Below are positions 26,349-34,910 of a DNA stretch of 64,000 nt, in pieces. This stretch comes from DASXQK01 sp963757155 (lineage in GTDB: Bacteria > Pseudomonadota > Alphaproteobacteria > Dongiales > Dongiaceae). Below the pieces are notes generated by a model. It was not told the origin of the DNA and did no database searches. It was given only the letters and a program-made list of their open reading frames with translations. A program made the translations under genes and the position numbers. The stretch lies in assembly GCA_963757155.1 (NCBI GenBank), contig CAVWQS010000024.1, forward strand, positions 1 to 64,000, written 5' to 3'. Positions within the stretch are counted from its first letter, which is position 1; each line of letters starts with the position of its first letter.

Positions 26349-27113
26349 ATGTCGATGTTGCAAGGCAAAGTCGCGCTGGTCACCGGCGGCTCGCGGGGTA
26401 TCGGTGCCGCGATCGCCAAGCGATTGGCCCAGGAGGGCGCCGCCGTCGCCGTCACTTATTCGGCCACGGGCGAGCGGGCGGCAGAGGTCGTGGCGGTCAT
26501 CGAGGCGGAGGGCGGGCAGGCCCTGGCCATCCGGGCCGACAGTGGCGATGCCGGCGCCGTGAAGGCGGCCGTCGCCGAGACGGTGAAGGTCTTCGGGCGG
26601 CTGGATGTGCTGGTGAACAACGCGGCCATCGCGCGGGTGGGAACGATCTTCGACTATTCGCTTAGGGATTTCGACGAGATGATCGCCGTCAATATCAGGG
26701 GCCTGTTCGTCGCCACGCAGGAAGCTGTCCGCCATATGCGCGAAGGTGGCCGCATCATCAACATCGGCAGCGTCAGCAGCGATTACATGCCGCTTGCCGG
26801 CGGTGCGGTCTATAGCCTGACTAAGGGAGCGGTCGCCAGCCTGACCCGAGGGTTGGCGCGAGATCTGGGTCCCCGCGGCATAACGATCAATAATGTTCAG
26901 CCTGGCCGCATCGAGACGGATTTGCTCCGCGAAACCGTGCACCGCGTGATTCCCGGCAAGGGCTCCTTGGCCGACAAGCTGGTCGAGACCATCGCGGTGA
27001 AGCGCTTCGGGCTGGCCGAGGAGGTGGCGGGGATGGTCGCCTATCTCGCTGGTCCGGACGCCGCCTATGTCACTGGTGCCAATCTGAAGATCGACGGCGG
27101 GGCCTCCGCCTGA
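26349..27113 (+). CDS. Short-chain dehydrogenase/reductase (3-oxoacyl-ACP reductase-like)
   Basis: A 254-residue classical SDR. VALVTGGSRGIGAAIAKRLA is the glycine-rich cofactor loop; TYSATGERAAEVV follows in place of the NAD-specific Asp, suggesting NADP(H). VLVNNAAIARVG, the Ser in NIGSVSSDYMPLAGG and the YSLTKGAVASLTRGLARDL motif complete the active site; VTGANLKIDGG closes the fold. It is FabG-like in sequence but isolated from fatty acid genes, so the substrate is not assigned. ATG 26349 follows a GAGAGGCAGG run; ATG 26355 is an alternative. Confidence 0.87.
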   Translation: MSMLQGKVALVTGGSRGIGAAIAKRLAQEGAAVAVTYSATGERAAEVVAVIEAEGGQALAIRADSGDAGAVKAAVAETVKVFGRLDVLVNNAAIARVGTIFDYSLRDFDEMIAVNIRGLFVATQEAVRHMREGGRIINIGSVSSDYMPLAGGAVYSLTKGAVASLTRGLARDLGPRGITINNVQPGRIETDLLRETVHRVIPGKGSLADKLVETIAVKRFGLAEEVAGMVAYLAGPDAAYVTGANLKIDGGASA

Positions 27114-27255
27114 CAGGCGGAGAATGGTTGCACGGAGCCGGAAACATAACTGGCTATGCGGGTCCATCGAGCCGTGCTATTCGGAAATACCAATGTAAAC
27201 AAGCGCCTGTAAACTTCCAGCTGCGGAGCTTGGCGCGCGTCGATGGGATGGCGAA

Positions 27256-28662
27256 ATGACTGATATCCGCAAGGAAAGCGACAGCATGGGCGAGGTCGAT
27301 GTGCCCGCCGACAAGCTGTGGGGCGCCCAGACCCAACGCTCGCTCGAGCATTTCAGCATCGGCAAGGACCTCATCCCCAGGGAGATGATCGCCGCCTATG
27401 CCATCCTGAAGAAAGCGGCTGCCAACGCCAACCATGCCGGGGGCCGGCTGAACGACCAGGCGCATGGGCTGATCGTCAAGACCTGCGACGAGATCCTCGC
27501 CGGCCAGCATCAGGACATGTTCCCCCTGCATGTGTGGATGACCGGCAGCGGCACGCAGTTCAACATGAACGTCAACGAGGTGGTGTCCAACCGTTGCTGC
27601 CAGCTGGCGGGAACGGCGCTCGGCAGCAAGGCGCCGGTGCATCCCAACGACCACGTCAACATGTCGCAGTCGTCGAACAACTCCTTTCCCTCGGCGATGT
27701 ACATCGCCGCGGCGCTCAACGTGACGCAGCGCCTGGTGCCCGCGGTCAAGGCCTTGCATGACGCCATCGCCGCCAAGGTCGAGGCCTGGAAGGACATCGT
27801 CAAGATCGGCCGCACTCATATGCAGGACGCGACGCCGATCACCCTTGGCCAGGAATGGTCGGGCTATCAGGGCATGCTTGCGGACGATCTGGAGCGGATC
27901 GACTTCGCGCTCAAGGGCGTCTACCGCCTGGCGCTCGGCGGCACGGCGGTCGGCACCGGGATCAATGCGGCCCCGGGCTTCGCCGAGGCGGCCGCCGCGG
28001 AGATCGCCAAGCTCACCGGACTGCCCTTCGTCAGCGCGCCCAATAAATTCACCGTGCAGGGCGCTCATGATGCCTTGGTTCAGCTGTCGGGCACGCTGCG
28101 CACTTTGGCCGTCTCGCTCTACAAGATCGCCAACGACATCCGCCTGATGTCCTGCGGACCGCGCGCCGGCTTTGCCGAGCTGAAGATCCCGGAAAATGAG
28201 CCCGGCTCGTCCATCATGCCCGGCAAGGTCAATCCGACCCAGGCCGAGGCCCTGACGATGATCGCCGTCCAGGTCATGGCGAACGACGTCGCCGTCGGAT
28301 TCGGCGGCGCCAGCGGCTATCTCGAGATGAACGTCTACAAGCCGCTGATCATCTTCAACCTCACCCATTCCATTACGATCCTGAGTGATGGCTGCACCAA
28401 CTTCCGCAAGTTCCTGGTCGAGGGGACCGAGCCGAACCTGAAGAAGATCAAGCAATATCTCGACGAATCCCTGATGCTCGTGACGGCTTTGGCGCCGGTG
28501 ATCGGCTATGACAAGGCCTCGAAGATCGCGCATTACGCCATGGACAACGACCTGACCTTGAAGGCTGCCGCGCTGAAGCTCGGCTTTGTCACGGAGGCCG
28601 AGTTCGACCGCGTTGTGGATCCCGCGAAGATGGTCCGGCCCTACGTCGCGGCGGACCACTAA
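27256..28662 (+). CDS. fumC: Class II fumarate hydratase
   Basis: Iron-independent fumarase of the TCA cycle, converting fumarate to L-malate. The 468-residue protein has the expected length and full set of superfamily motifs: WGAQTQRSLEHF, the substrate site TGSGTQFNMNVNEVVSNR, HPNDHVNMSQSSNNSFPSAM, the catalytic His region GRTHMQDATPITLGQE, and the signature loop GSSIMPGKVNP with the catalytic Ser. These distinguish fumarase from aspartase and argininosuccinate lyase reliably. It is followed by poxB, cydAB and mqo on the same strand. Direct repeats of TGTAAAC lie about 60 bases upstream of the ATG. Confidence 0.96.
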   Translation: MTDIRKESDSMGEVDVPADKLWGAQTQRSLEHFSIGKDLIPREMIAAYAILKKAAANANHAGGRLNDQAHGLIVKTCDEILAGQHQDMFPLHVWMTGSGTQFNMNVNEVVSNRCCQLAGTALGSKAPVHPNDHVNMSQSSNNSFPSAMYIAAALNVTQRLVPAVKALHDAIAAKVEAWKDIVKIGRTHMQDATPITLGQEWSGYQGMLADDLERIDFALKGVYRLALGGTAVGTGINAAPGFAEAAAAEIAKLTGLPFVSAPNKFTVQGAHDALVQLSGTLRTLAVSLYKIANDIRLMSCGPRAGFAELKIPENEPGSSIMPGKVNPTQAEALTMIAVQVMANDVAVGFGGASGYLEMNVYKPLIIFNLTHSITILSDGCTNFRKFLVEGTEPNLKKIKQYLDESLMLVTALAPVIGYDKASKIAHYAMDNDLTLKAAALKLGFVTEAEFDRVVDPAKMVRPYVAADH

Positions 28663-28766
28663 GCCGGACAATCGGCTTCCGTCGCCGGTCTCCCGTCGGT
28701 CAGAGCCAGCACACGTCGCAACGAGTCTACCCGCCCAAATTCCAGATTGAGGAGCTGAGACGGCCC

Positions 28767-30497
28767 ATGGCAAGTCAAACCGTCGCCGATCTGGTCACCG
28801 CCGCCCTGCATTCCGTTGGCGTCCGCCGCATCTATGGCGTCGTCGGCGACAGCCTCAACGGCATCACCGAATCGCTCCGCAAGCGCGGCGATATCGATTG
28901 GATTCATACCCGACATGAGGAGACGGCGGCTTTCGCGGCCGGGGCCGAGGCGCATCTGACCGGCCAGCTTGCGGTCTGCGCGGGAAGCTGCGGGCCGGGA
29001 AACCTGCATCTGATCAACGGGCTGTTCGACTGCCAGCGCTCGCGCGTGCCGGTACTGGCGATCGCCGCACATATCCCCAGTGCCGAGATCGGCCGGAATT
29101 ATTTCCAGGAGACCCACCCCGAAGCCCTGTTCCGAGAATGCAGCCACTATTGCGAGCTCGTGACCAACCCCGCGCAGCTCCCCGGCGTGCTGGAAACCGC
29201 GATGCGGGCGGCGATCGGCTATCGCGGCGTGGCCGTGGTGGTCATCCCCGGCGACATCGCGCTGCGCGAGGTGTCGGGCGCGCTCGCAGCACCGGGTTCG
29301 ATCGCGCTTCGGCCACCTGTGGTGGTGCCGGGCGAGCAGGATCTCGCGGAGCTGGCCACGTTGCTGAATGCGAGCAGCCGCACGACGCTGTTCTGCGGCC
29401 GCGGCTCAGCGGGCGCCCATGACGCGCTGATGAGCCTGGCCGAAGCGCTGAAATCGCCCATCGTCCACGCCCTGGGCGGCAAGGAGTTCGTCGAATACGA
29501 CAATCCCTATGACGTGGGCATGACGGGACTGATCGGCTTCGCCTCGGGCTATGAGGCCATGATGAATGCCGACACCGTGCTGATGCTCGGTACCGACTTT
29601 CCCTACCGGCAGTTCTACCCCAGCAATGCGAAAATCGCCCAGGTCGACATCCGTCCGGAGAATATCGGCCGGCGCACCCGGATCGATCTGGGGCTGCTGG
29701 GCGATGTCGCCGCGACCATCAAGGCCCTCCTGCCCAAATTGAAGGCGAAGACCGACCGCGGCCATCTCGACGATTGCCTTGCCTCTTACAAGAAGGCCCG
29801 TGCCGGCCTGGACGATCTGGCCACCGGCAAGCCGGGGCGCAAGCCCATCCACCCGCAATATCTGGCCAGCCTGGTCAGCAAGCGCGCGGCCGAGGATGCC
29901 GTGTTCACCTGCGATGTGGGAACGCCCACCATCTGGCTGGCGCGCTATATCAAGATGAACGGCAAGCGCCGGATCGTGGGCTCCTTCGCCCATGGCTCGA
30001 TGGCCAATGCGATGATGCAGGCCATCGGCGCGCAGGCCGCCTTCCCCAAGCGGCAGATCGTCTCCCTTTCGGGGGATGGCGGATTCACCATGATGATGGG
30101 CGATCTCCTGACGCTGGTGCAGCAGAAGCTGCCGGTGAAGGTGGTCGTCTTCAACAATGGCGTGCTCGGCTTCGTCGCCATGGAGATGAAGGCCTCGGGC
30201 TTCCTCGAGAGCGGCGTGTCGCTGGAGAACCCGGATTTCGCGGCCATGGCGCGCTCGGTCGGCGTGCATGGCGTGCGGGTCGAGGATCCGGCGGACCTCG
30301 ATGCGGCGGTCGCCGAGGTCCTCGCCCATGACGGGCCGGCGCTGCTCGATGTGGTGACCGCGAAGCAGGAGCTGTCGATGCCGCCCCGCATCGATCTGGA
30401 GCAGGTGAAAGGCTTCGGCCTCTGGGCCTTGCGGGCCATCATCAACGGCCGCGAAGACGAGATCATCGAAGTCGCCCGCACCAATCTTCTGCGATGA
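28767..30497 (+). CDS. poxB: Pyruvate dehydrogenase (quinone), PoxB type
   Basis: ThDP- and FAD-dependent peripheral membrane enzyme that oxidises pyruvate to acetate and CO2 with ubiquinone as acceptor. At 576 residues it is of usual length. ThDP activation Glu is in HTRHEETAAFAAGAEA; ThDP/Mg binding is in LSGDGGFTMMMGDLLTL and VFNNGVLGFVAMEMKASGF; CAGSCGPGNLHLINGLFDCQ and the central FAD domain are as in PoxB. The C-terminal helix (ALRAIINGREDEIIEVARTNL) corresponds to the membrane-binding peptide. It is 23 bases upstream of cydA, so the quinol it makes may feed the bd oxidase encoded with it. Confidence 0.93.
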   Translation: MASQTVADLVTAALHSVGVRRIYGVVGDSLNGITESLRKRGDIDWIHTRHEETAAFAAGAEAHLTGQLAVCAGSCGPGNLHLINGLFDCQRSRVPVLAIAAHIPSAEIGRNYFQETHPEALFRECSHYCELVTNPAQLPGVLETAMRAAIGYRGVAVVVIPGDIALREVSGALAAPGSIALRPPVVVPGEQDLAELATLLNASSRTTLFCGRGSAGAHDALMSLAEALKSPIVHALGGKEFVEYDNPYDVGMTGLIGFASGYEAMMNADTVLMLGTDFPYRQFYPSNAKIAQVDIRPENIGRRTRIDLGLLGDVAATIKALLPKLKAKTDRGHLDDCLASYKKARAGLDDLATGKPGRKPIHPQYLASLVSKRAAEDAVFTCDVGTPTIWLARYIKMNGKRRIVGSFAHGSMANAMMQAIGAQAAFPKRQIVSLSGDGGFTMMMGDLLTLVQQKLPVKVVVFNNGVLGFVAMEMKASGFLESGVSLENPDFAAMARSVGVHGVRVEDPADLDAAVAEVLAHDGPALLDVVTAKQELSMPPRIDLEQVKGFGLWALRAIINGREDEIIEVARTNLLR

Positions 30498-30520
30498 ATA
30501 TTCGACTTGGGTAACGCCTG

Positions 30521-31927
30521 ATGGAACTGACGCCGCTGCTGCTCTCGCGGATTCAATTTGCCTTCACGGTGTCGTTCCACATCATTTTTCCGGCCTTCAC
30601 GGTCGGCCTCGCGGCCTGGCTCTGCTGGCTGGAGGCCTGGTCCCTCGGCACGGGCCGGCCGGTCTATCGCCGCCTGTTCGATTTCTGGCTCCGGGTCTTT
30701 GGCCTCGCCTTCGGGCTTGGCGTCGTCTCCGGCATCGTGATGGCCTTCGAATTCGGCACAAATTGGAGCGAGCTGTCGCGGCGCACCGGCGCGATCCAGG
30801 GCCCGCTGCTGGGCTATGAGAGCTTCACCGCCTTTGCCCTCGAGGCCTCCTTCTTCGGCGTGCTGGTCTTCGGACGCAAGCTGGCGCCCCGCTGGTTCTA
30901 CATGCTGGCCTGCCTGATGGTCGCGGGCGGCACCACGCTGTCCGCCTTCTGGATCCTGGTGAACAATTCCTGGATGCAATGGCCCCTCGGCTACACCGTC
31001 GGTTCCGACGGCGTTTTCGTGCCCACGGACTGGAACGCCATCATCTTCAACCGCGTCGTCTGGGTGCGCTTCCCGCATATGCTGCTGGCCGCTTACATCA
31101 CCTCGGCCTTCTGCATCGCCGCGACCGGGGCCTGGCACCTGCTGCGGGGCCGCCTGAAATCCGACGCCCATGTCATGGTCAAGATGGGCCTGGGCCTCGC
31201 CGCCGTGCTCGTGCCGGTGCAGCTTTTCTTCGGGCATCTGGTGGGCGACTACACCCATGATCTGCAGCCCGCAAAATTCGCCGCCATCGAGGCCCGCTGG
31301 CATGACGAGCAGCCCGCTTCGGAGGTCCTGATCGCCTGGCCGGACGAGAAGGCGGAAAGGAATCTCTATGCCATCTCGATCCCCTATCTCGGCAGCCTGA
31401 TCGGCTCCATGAGCCTGACGGCCAAGGAGACAGGGATCACGGACTTTCCGCCCGCCGACCGGCCGCCGGTGGCGATCCCCTTCTTCGCCTTCCGGATCAT
31501 GGTCGGCTGCGGCATGCTGATGCTGGCGATCGCCTGGCTGGGCAGCTGGCTGGTGCTGAGCGGCGGGCTGGAGCGGCAGCGCTGGCTGCTCTGGTCGATC
31601 TTCGGCTCTTTCCCTCTGGGCTTCATCGCGACCTTGACCGGCTGGTTCACCGCTGAAGTCGGCCGGCAGCCCTGGACCGTCTACAACCAGCTGCGCACCA
31701 TGGAATCCGTGACGCCCAGCCTGACGAGCCCGCAGGTGGCGACCAGCCTGGTGGCCTTCGCCTTGGTCTATGCCCTGATCTTCCTTGCGGGAACGGTCTA
31801 CATCTACCGGGTGCTGAAGCTGGGGCCGGTGTCGCTGCCCGACGATGTCCCGGCCGATGCCAATCCGAAGCGCCCGCTGGCCATTCAAGGCGATGCCGCC
31901 GTCGTCCAGCCGAGCATCAACCCATGA
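30521..31927 (+). CDS. cydA: Cytochrome bd-type quinol oxidase subunit I
   Basis: Integral membrane subunit carrying hemes b558, b595 and d and the quinol site; reduces O2 to water. Haem ligands are recognisable: His20 in SFHIIFPAF, the Glu pair in GYESFTAFALEASFFG, and His in AATGAWHLLRGRL. The quinol loop between helices VI and VII is short, with QPAKFAAIEARW the conserved K..E segment, which is characteristic of the cyanide-insensitive (CIO) branch rather than E. coli CydA. GWFTAEVGRQPWTVY is canonical. The 3' end overlaps cydB by four bases (ATGA). Confidence 0.94.
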   Translation: MELTPLLLSRIQFAFTVSFHIIFPAFTVGLAAWLCWLEAWSLGTGRPVYRRLFDFWLRVFGLAFGLGVVSGIVMAFEFGTNWSELSRRTGAIQGPLLGYESFTAFALEASFFGVLVFGRKLAPRWFYMLACLMVAGGTTLSAFWILVNNSWMQWPLGYTVGSDGVFVPTDWNAIIFNRVVWVRFPHMLLAAYITSAFCIAATGAWHLLRGRLKSDAHVMVKMGLGLAAVLVPVQLFFGHLVGDYTHDLQPAKFAAIEARWHDEQPASEVLIAWPDEKAERNLYAISIPYLGSLIGSMSLTAKETGITDFPPADRPPVAIPFFAFRIMVGCGMLMLAIAWLGSWLVLSGGLERQRWLLWSIFGSFPLGFIATLTGWFTAEVGRQPWTVYNQLRTMESVTPSLTSPQVATSLVAFALVYALIFLAGTVYIYRVLKLGPVSLPDDVPADANPKRPLAIQGDAAVVQPSINP

Positions 31928-32913
31928 TCGAGTTCTGGGCCGCGGCCCTGGCGCTGACCTTGCTGCTCTATGTCGTGCTGGACGGCTTCGACCTTGGGGT
32001 CGGCATGTTGTTCCCCTTCGCCCCCGGCGAGGAGGCGCGCCGGCATATGCTGGCGTCGATTTCGCCGGTATGGGACGGCAACGAGACTTGGCTCGTCGTC
32101 TCCGCGGCGGTGCTGTTCGGCGCCTTTCCCCTGGTCTATTCGCTGCTGCTCTCGGCCTTCTATCTGCCGCTGCTCGTCATGCTCTGCGCCTTGATCCTCC
32201 GCGGCGTGGCCTTCGAATTCCGCGCCAAGGCCTCCGGCTTCATGCGGGGGATCTGGGATGCGGGCTTCGTCGGCGGCTCCTACGCCGCCTCCTTCGTGCA
32301 GGGCGTGACCGTCGGCGCCCTGGTGCAAGGGCTGCCGGTGACGGACGGGCGCTATGCCGGCGGGCCTTTCAGCTGGTTCGATACCTTGCCCCTGCTTTGC
32401 GGGGTCGGCCTATGCCTCGGCTACTGCCTCTTGGGGGCGGGGTGGTTGAGCTACCGGACGAGCCAGGACGTGCATGACCTCGCCTATCGTTGGCTGCCGC
32501 GGCTGCTGGCCGCGGTGGGGGTCTTTCTGCTGCTGGCCTTCGTGCTGTCGCTGGCGCTGGAGCTCAGGGTCATGCACCGTTGGATCGAGCGCCCCATCCT
32601 GATCGTCTTCCCGCTGGCGGGCGCGCTCGCCTGCGGCGTGATGGTCCGCTCGATCCGGAACAGGCGCGATCTGGTGCCCTTCCTTTGCACCATCGCGCTC
32701 TTCGTCACGGCCTTCCTGACCCTGGCGATGTCCTTCCTTCCCTATATGGTGCCCTTCTCGGTGACCATCGAGCAGGCGGCAGCGCCGCATTCGAGCCTCG
32801 CCTTCTTGTTCTGGGGCGCAGGAATCTTCGTCCTGCCGCTGACACTGATCTATACGCTGATCGTCTATTTCGTCTTCAAGGGCAAGATCGATCCGACGGC
32901 CAAGTATCACTAG
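31924..32913 (+). CDS. cydB: Cytochrome bd-type quinol oxidase subunit II
   Basis: The 329-residue partner of CydA, with about eight membrane helices. The N-terminal VVLDGFDLGVGMLFPFAP contains the conserved acidic residue of the proton pathway, and WDGNETWLVVSAAVLFGAFP is the family signature; GVAFEFRAKASG and SFLPYMVPFSVTIEQAAAPHSSL are also typical. Translation is coupled to cydA through the ATGA overlap. No CydX-like small subunit or CydDC assembly transporter is encoded next to it; the downstream neighbour is a cupin protein. Confidence 0.94.
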   Translation: MIEFWAAALALTLLLYVVLDGFDLGVGMLFPFAPGEEARRHMLASISPVWDGNETWLVVSAAVLFGAFPLVYSLLLSAFYLPLLVMLCALILRGVAFEFRAKASGFMRGIWDAGFVGGSYAASFVQGVTVGALVQGLPVTDGRYAGGPFSWFDTLPLLCGVGLCLGYCLLGAGWLSYRTSQDVHDLAYRWLPRLLAAVGVFLLLAFVLSLALELRVMHRWIERPILIVFPLAGALACGVMVRSIRNRRDLVPFLCTIALFVTAFLTLAMSFLPYMVPFSVTIEQAAAPHSSLAFLFWGAGIFVLPLTLIYTLIVYFVFKGKIDPTAKYH

Positions 32914-32971
32914 CGCCCCAAGGGGGATCTTGGCTCGCGCGCGGAAATGACAGACAGAGGGAGCAGCTACC

Positions 32972-33358
32972 GTGATTCGTTGTGTGCGGATTTGGACGGA
33001 AGATGATGGCGCGTCGCATTTCGAGATCGGTTCGATCGATCTGAACCCGGGCGCCCATGGCGATATTCTGAGCGGTAAGCTGCCGGTCACGACGGTGTCC
33101 TTCCAAGAGACCGCCACCGGCGGGACCTTGGACTGGCACACCGCGCCGGTCCGCCAGCTCGTCATCACGCTGAGCGGGACGCTCGAATTCCAGACCCGGG
33201 ACGGCGAGCATTTCATCCTGACGCCCGGGGACATTCTCCTCGCCGAGGATACCACCGGCAGCGGCCATGCCTGGCGGCTGGTCGACGACAATGCCTGGCG
33301 CCGCGCCTATGTGGTGCTTCATCCCGACGCGGCCGTGCCCTTCCATCGGCAAACCTAG
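32972..33358 (+). CDS. Small cupin-domain protein
   Basis: A 128-residue single cupin. The metal-binding motifs are partly present: LDWHTAPVRQLVITLSGTLEFQTRDGE (cupin motif 1, one His plus Gln and Glu) and LLAEDTTGSGHAWRLVDDN (motif 2, with the closing His). The start is a GTG at 32972 preceded by GAGGGAGC. It follows cydB by 58 bases and precedes mqo by 39. No pathway role can be read from the sequence; such proteins are often called cupin or DUF-type binding proteins. Confidence 0.75.
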   Translation: MIRCVRIWTEDDGASHFEIGSIDLNPGAHGDILSGKLPVTTVSFQETATGGTLDWHTAPVRQLVITLSGTLEFQTRDGEHFILTPGDILLAEDTTGSGHAWRLVDDNAWRRAYVVLHPDAAVPFHRQT

Positions 33359-33397
33359 AGGCGTGGCGGCTATCAACCGATCATCGGGAGCGAACCA

Positions 33398-34897
33398 ATG
33401 ACTGACGTGACGGAATCGGATGTCGTTCTGGTCGGCGCCGGGATCATGAGCATGACGCTGGCCGTCTTCCTCAAGGAGCTGCAGCCCTCTCTGAAGGTCG
33501 CGATGTTCGAGACCCTGGAGGCGGAGGCGCTGGAGAGCTCGAACGCCTGGAACAATGCCGGGACCGGCCATGCCGCCTTGTGCGAGCTGAACTACACGCC
33601 GATGGACAGCCAGGGCCATGTCACGATCGACAAGGCGCTGGAGGTCAATGTCGAGTTCGATCTCTCCCGCCAGCTCTGGACCTATCTTGTCAAGAAGGGT
33701 GCGATCGCTTCTCCCGGATCCTTCATCCACCCGGTTCCGCATATGAGTTTCGTCAGGGGTGCCGACAATGTCGCCTTCCTGAAGAAGCGGCATGCCGCGC
33801 TCACGGCCCATCACACCTATCAGGGCATGCAGTATTCGGAGGACAAGCAGAAGATCAAGGACTGGGTCCCGCTCGTCATGGAGGGACGCGCCGCCGCCGA
33901 AGTCGTCGCCGCCACTTATATGCCCATCGGCGCCGATGTGAACTATGGCGCGCTCACCCGTGATCTTCTGGGCTATCTCAGGACCCTCGAGGGCTTCGCT
34001 GCGCATTTCAAGTCGCGGGTCAAGCATCTCCGCCGCCAGCCTGACGGCCGCTGGGACGTGACCGTCGAGGACATGGCCAGCGGCGCCAAGCGGACCATCC
34101 GGGCGAAGTTCGTCTTCCTGGGCGCCGGCGGTGGCGCTCTGCCCTTGCTGCAGGATTCGGAGATTCCCGAGGCGAAGGGCTATGCCGGCTTCCCCGTGAG
34201 CGGCATCTGGCTGCGCTGCGACAAGCCTGAGATCACCCAGCGCCATGATGCGAAGGTCTACGGTAAGGCCTCCGTCGGCTCCCCACCGATGTCGGTGCCA
34301 CATCTCGACACCCGGATCATCGACGGCAAGCGATCCCTGCTCTTCGGTCCCTATGCCGGATTCTCCACCAAATTCCTGAAGCATGGATCCTTGCTGGATC
34401 TTTTCAAATCCATCCGCCTGGACAATATCGGTCCCTTGATGGCCGTCGGCCGCGACAATTTCGACCTGACGCGCTACCTGATCGGCCAGGTCCTGCAATC
34501 CAAAGGGCAAAGATTTGCAGCACTCCGGGCCTTCTTTCCCCAGGTCGCGGAAGCCGATTGGCGCATCGAGGTCGCGGGCCAGCGGGTCCAGGTCATCAAG
34601 CGGGACAAGGCCCGCGGCGGCATGCTCGAGTTCGGAACGGAGATCGTCACGGCGTCAGACACCTCCCTCGTCGCCTTGCTCGGCGCCTCCCCCGGGGCCT
34701 CGACCGCTGTCTGGATCATGCTCCGCGTGATCGAAAAATGCTTTTCCCGCGAACTGGCCGAAGGCGGCTGGAAGGCCAAATTGACGGAGATGATCCCGTC
34801 TTACGGCCAATCTTTGATCGACGATGCCGCCCTTTGCCGGCGGGTGCGCACAGAGACGGCCGCGGCCTTGGGACTCCACGATATCGCGGCCGGGTGA
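33398..34897 (+). CDS. mqo: Malate:quinone oxidoreductase
   Basis: Peripheral membrane FAD enzyme oxidising malate to oxaloacetate with reduction of the quinone pool. At 499 residues it matches the family. The N-terminal FAD loop is VVLVGAGIMSMTLAVFLKEL, followed by FETLEAEALESSNAWNNAGTGHAALCELNYTP, a diagnostic Mqo segment, then GADVNYGALTRDL, GAGGGALPLLQDS and the C-terminal LEFGTEIVTASD and LLGASPGASTAVWIM. It lies after poxB-cydAB, giving a second quinone-reducing dehydrogenase beside the bd oxidase. It is convergent with the TMADH-like gene, 13 bases away. Confidence 0.95.
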   Translation: MTDVTESDVVLVGAGIMSMTLAVFLKELQPSLKVAMFETLEAEALESSNAWNNAGTGHAALCELNYTPMDSQGHVTIDKALEVNVEFDLSRQLWTYLVKKGAIASPGSFIHPVPHMSFVRGADNVAFLKKRHAALTAHHTYQGMQYSEDKQKIKDWVPLVMEGRAAAEVVAATYMPIGADVNYGALTRDLLGYLRTLEGFAAHFKSRVKHLRRQPDGRWDVTVEDMASGAKRTIRAKFVFLGAGGGALPLLQDSEIPEAKGYAGFPVSGIWLRCDKPEITQRHDAKVYGKASVGSPPMSVPHLDTRIIDGKRSLLFGPYAGFSTKFLKHGSLLDLFKSIRLDNIGPLMAVGRDNFDLTRYLIGQVLQSKGQRFAALRAFFPQVAEADWRIEVAGQRVQVIKRDKARGGMLEFGTEIVTASDTSLVALLGASPGASTAVWIMLRVIEKCFSRELAEGGWKAKLTEMIPSYGQSLIDDAALCRRVRTETAAALGLHDIAAG

Positions 34898-34910
34898 GGC
34901 GCCGGCTCTC

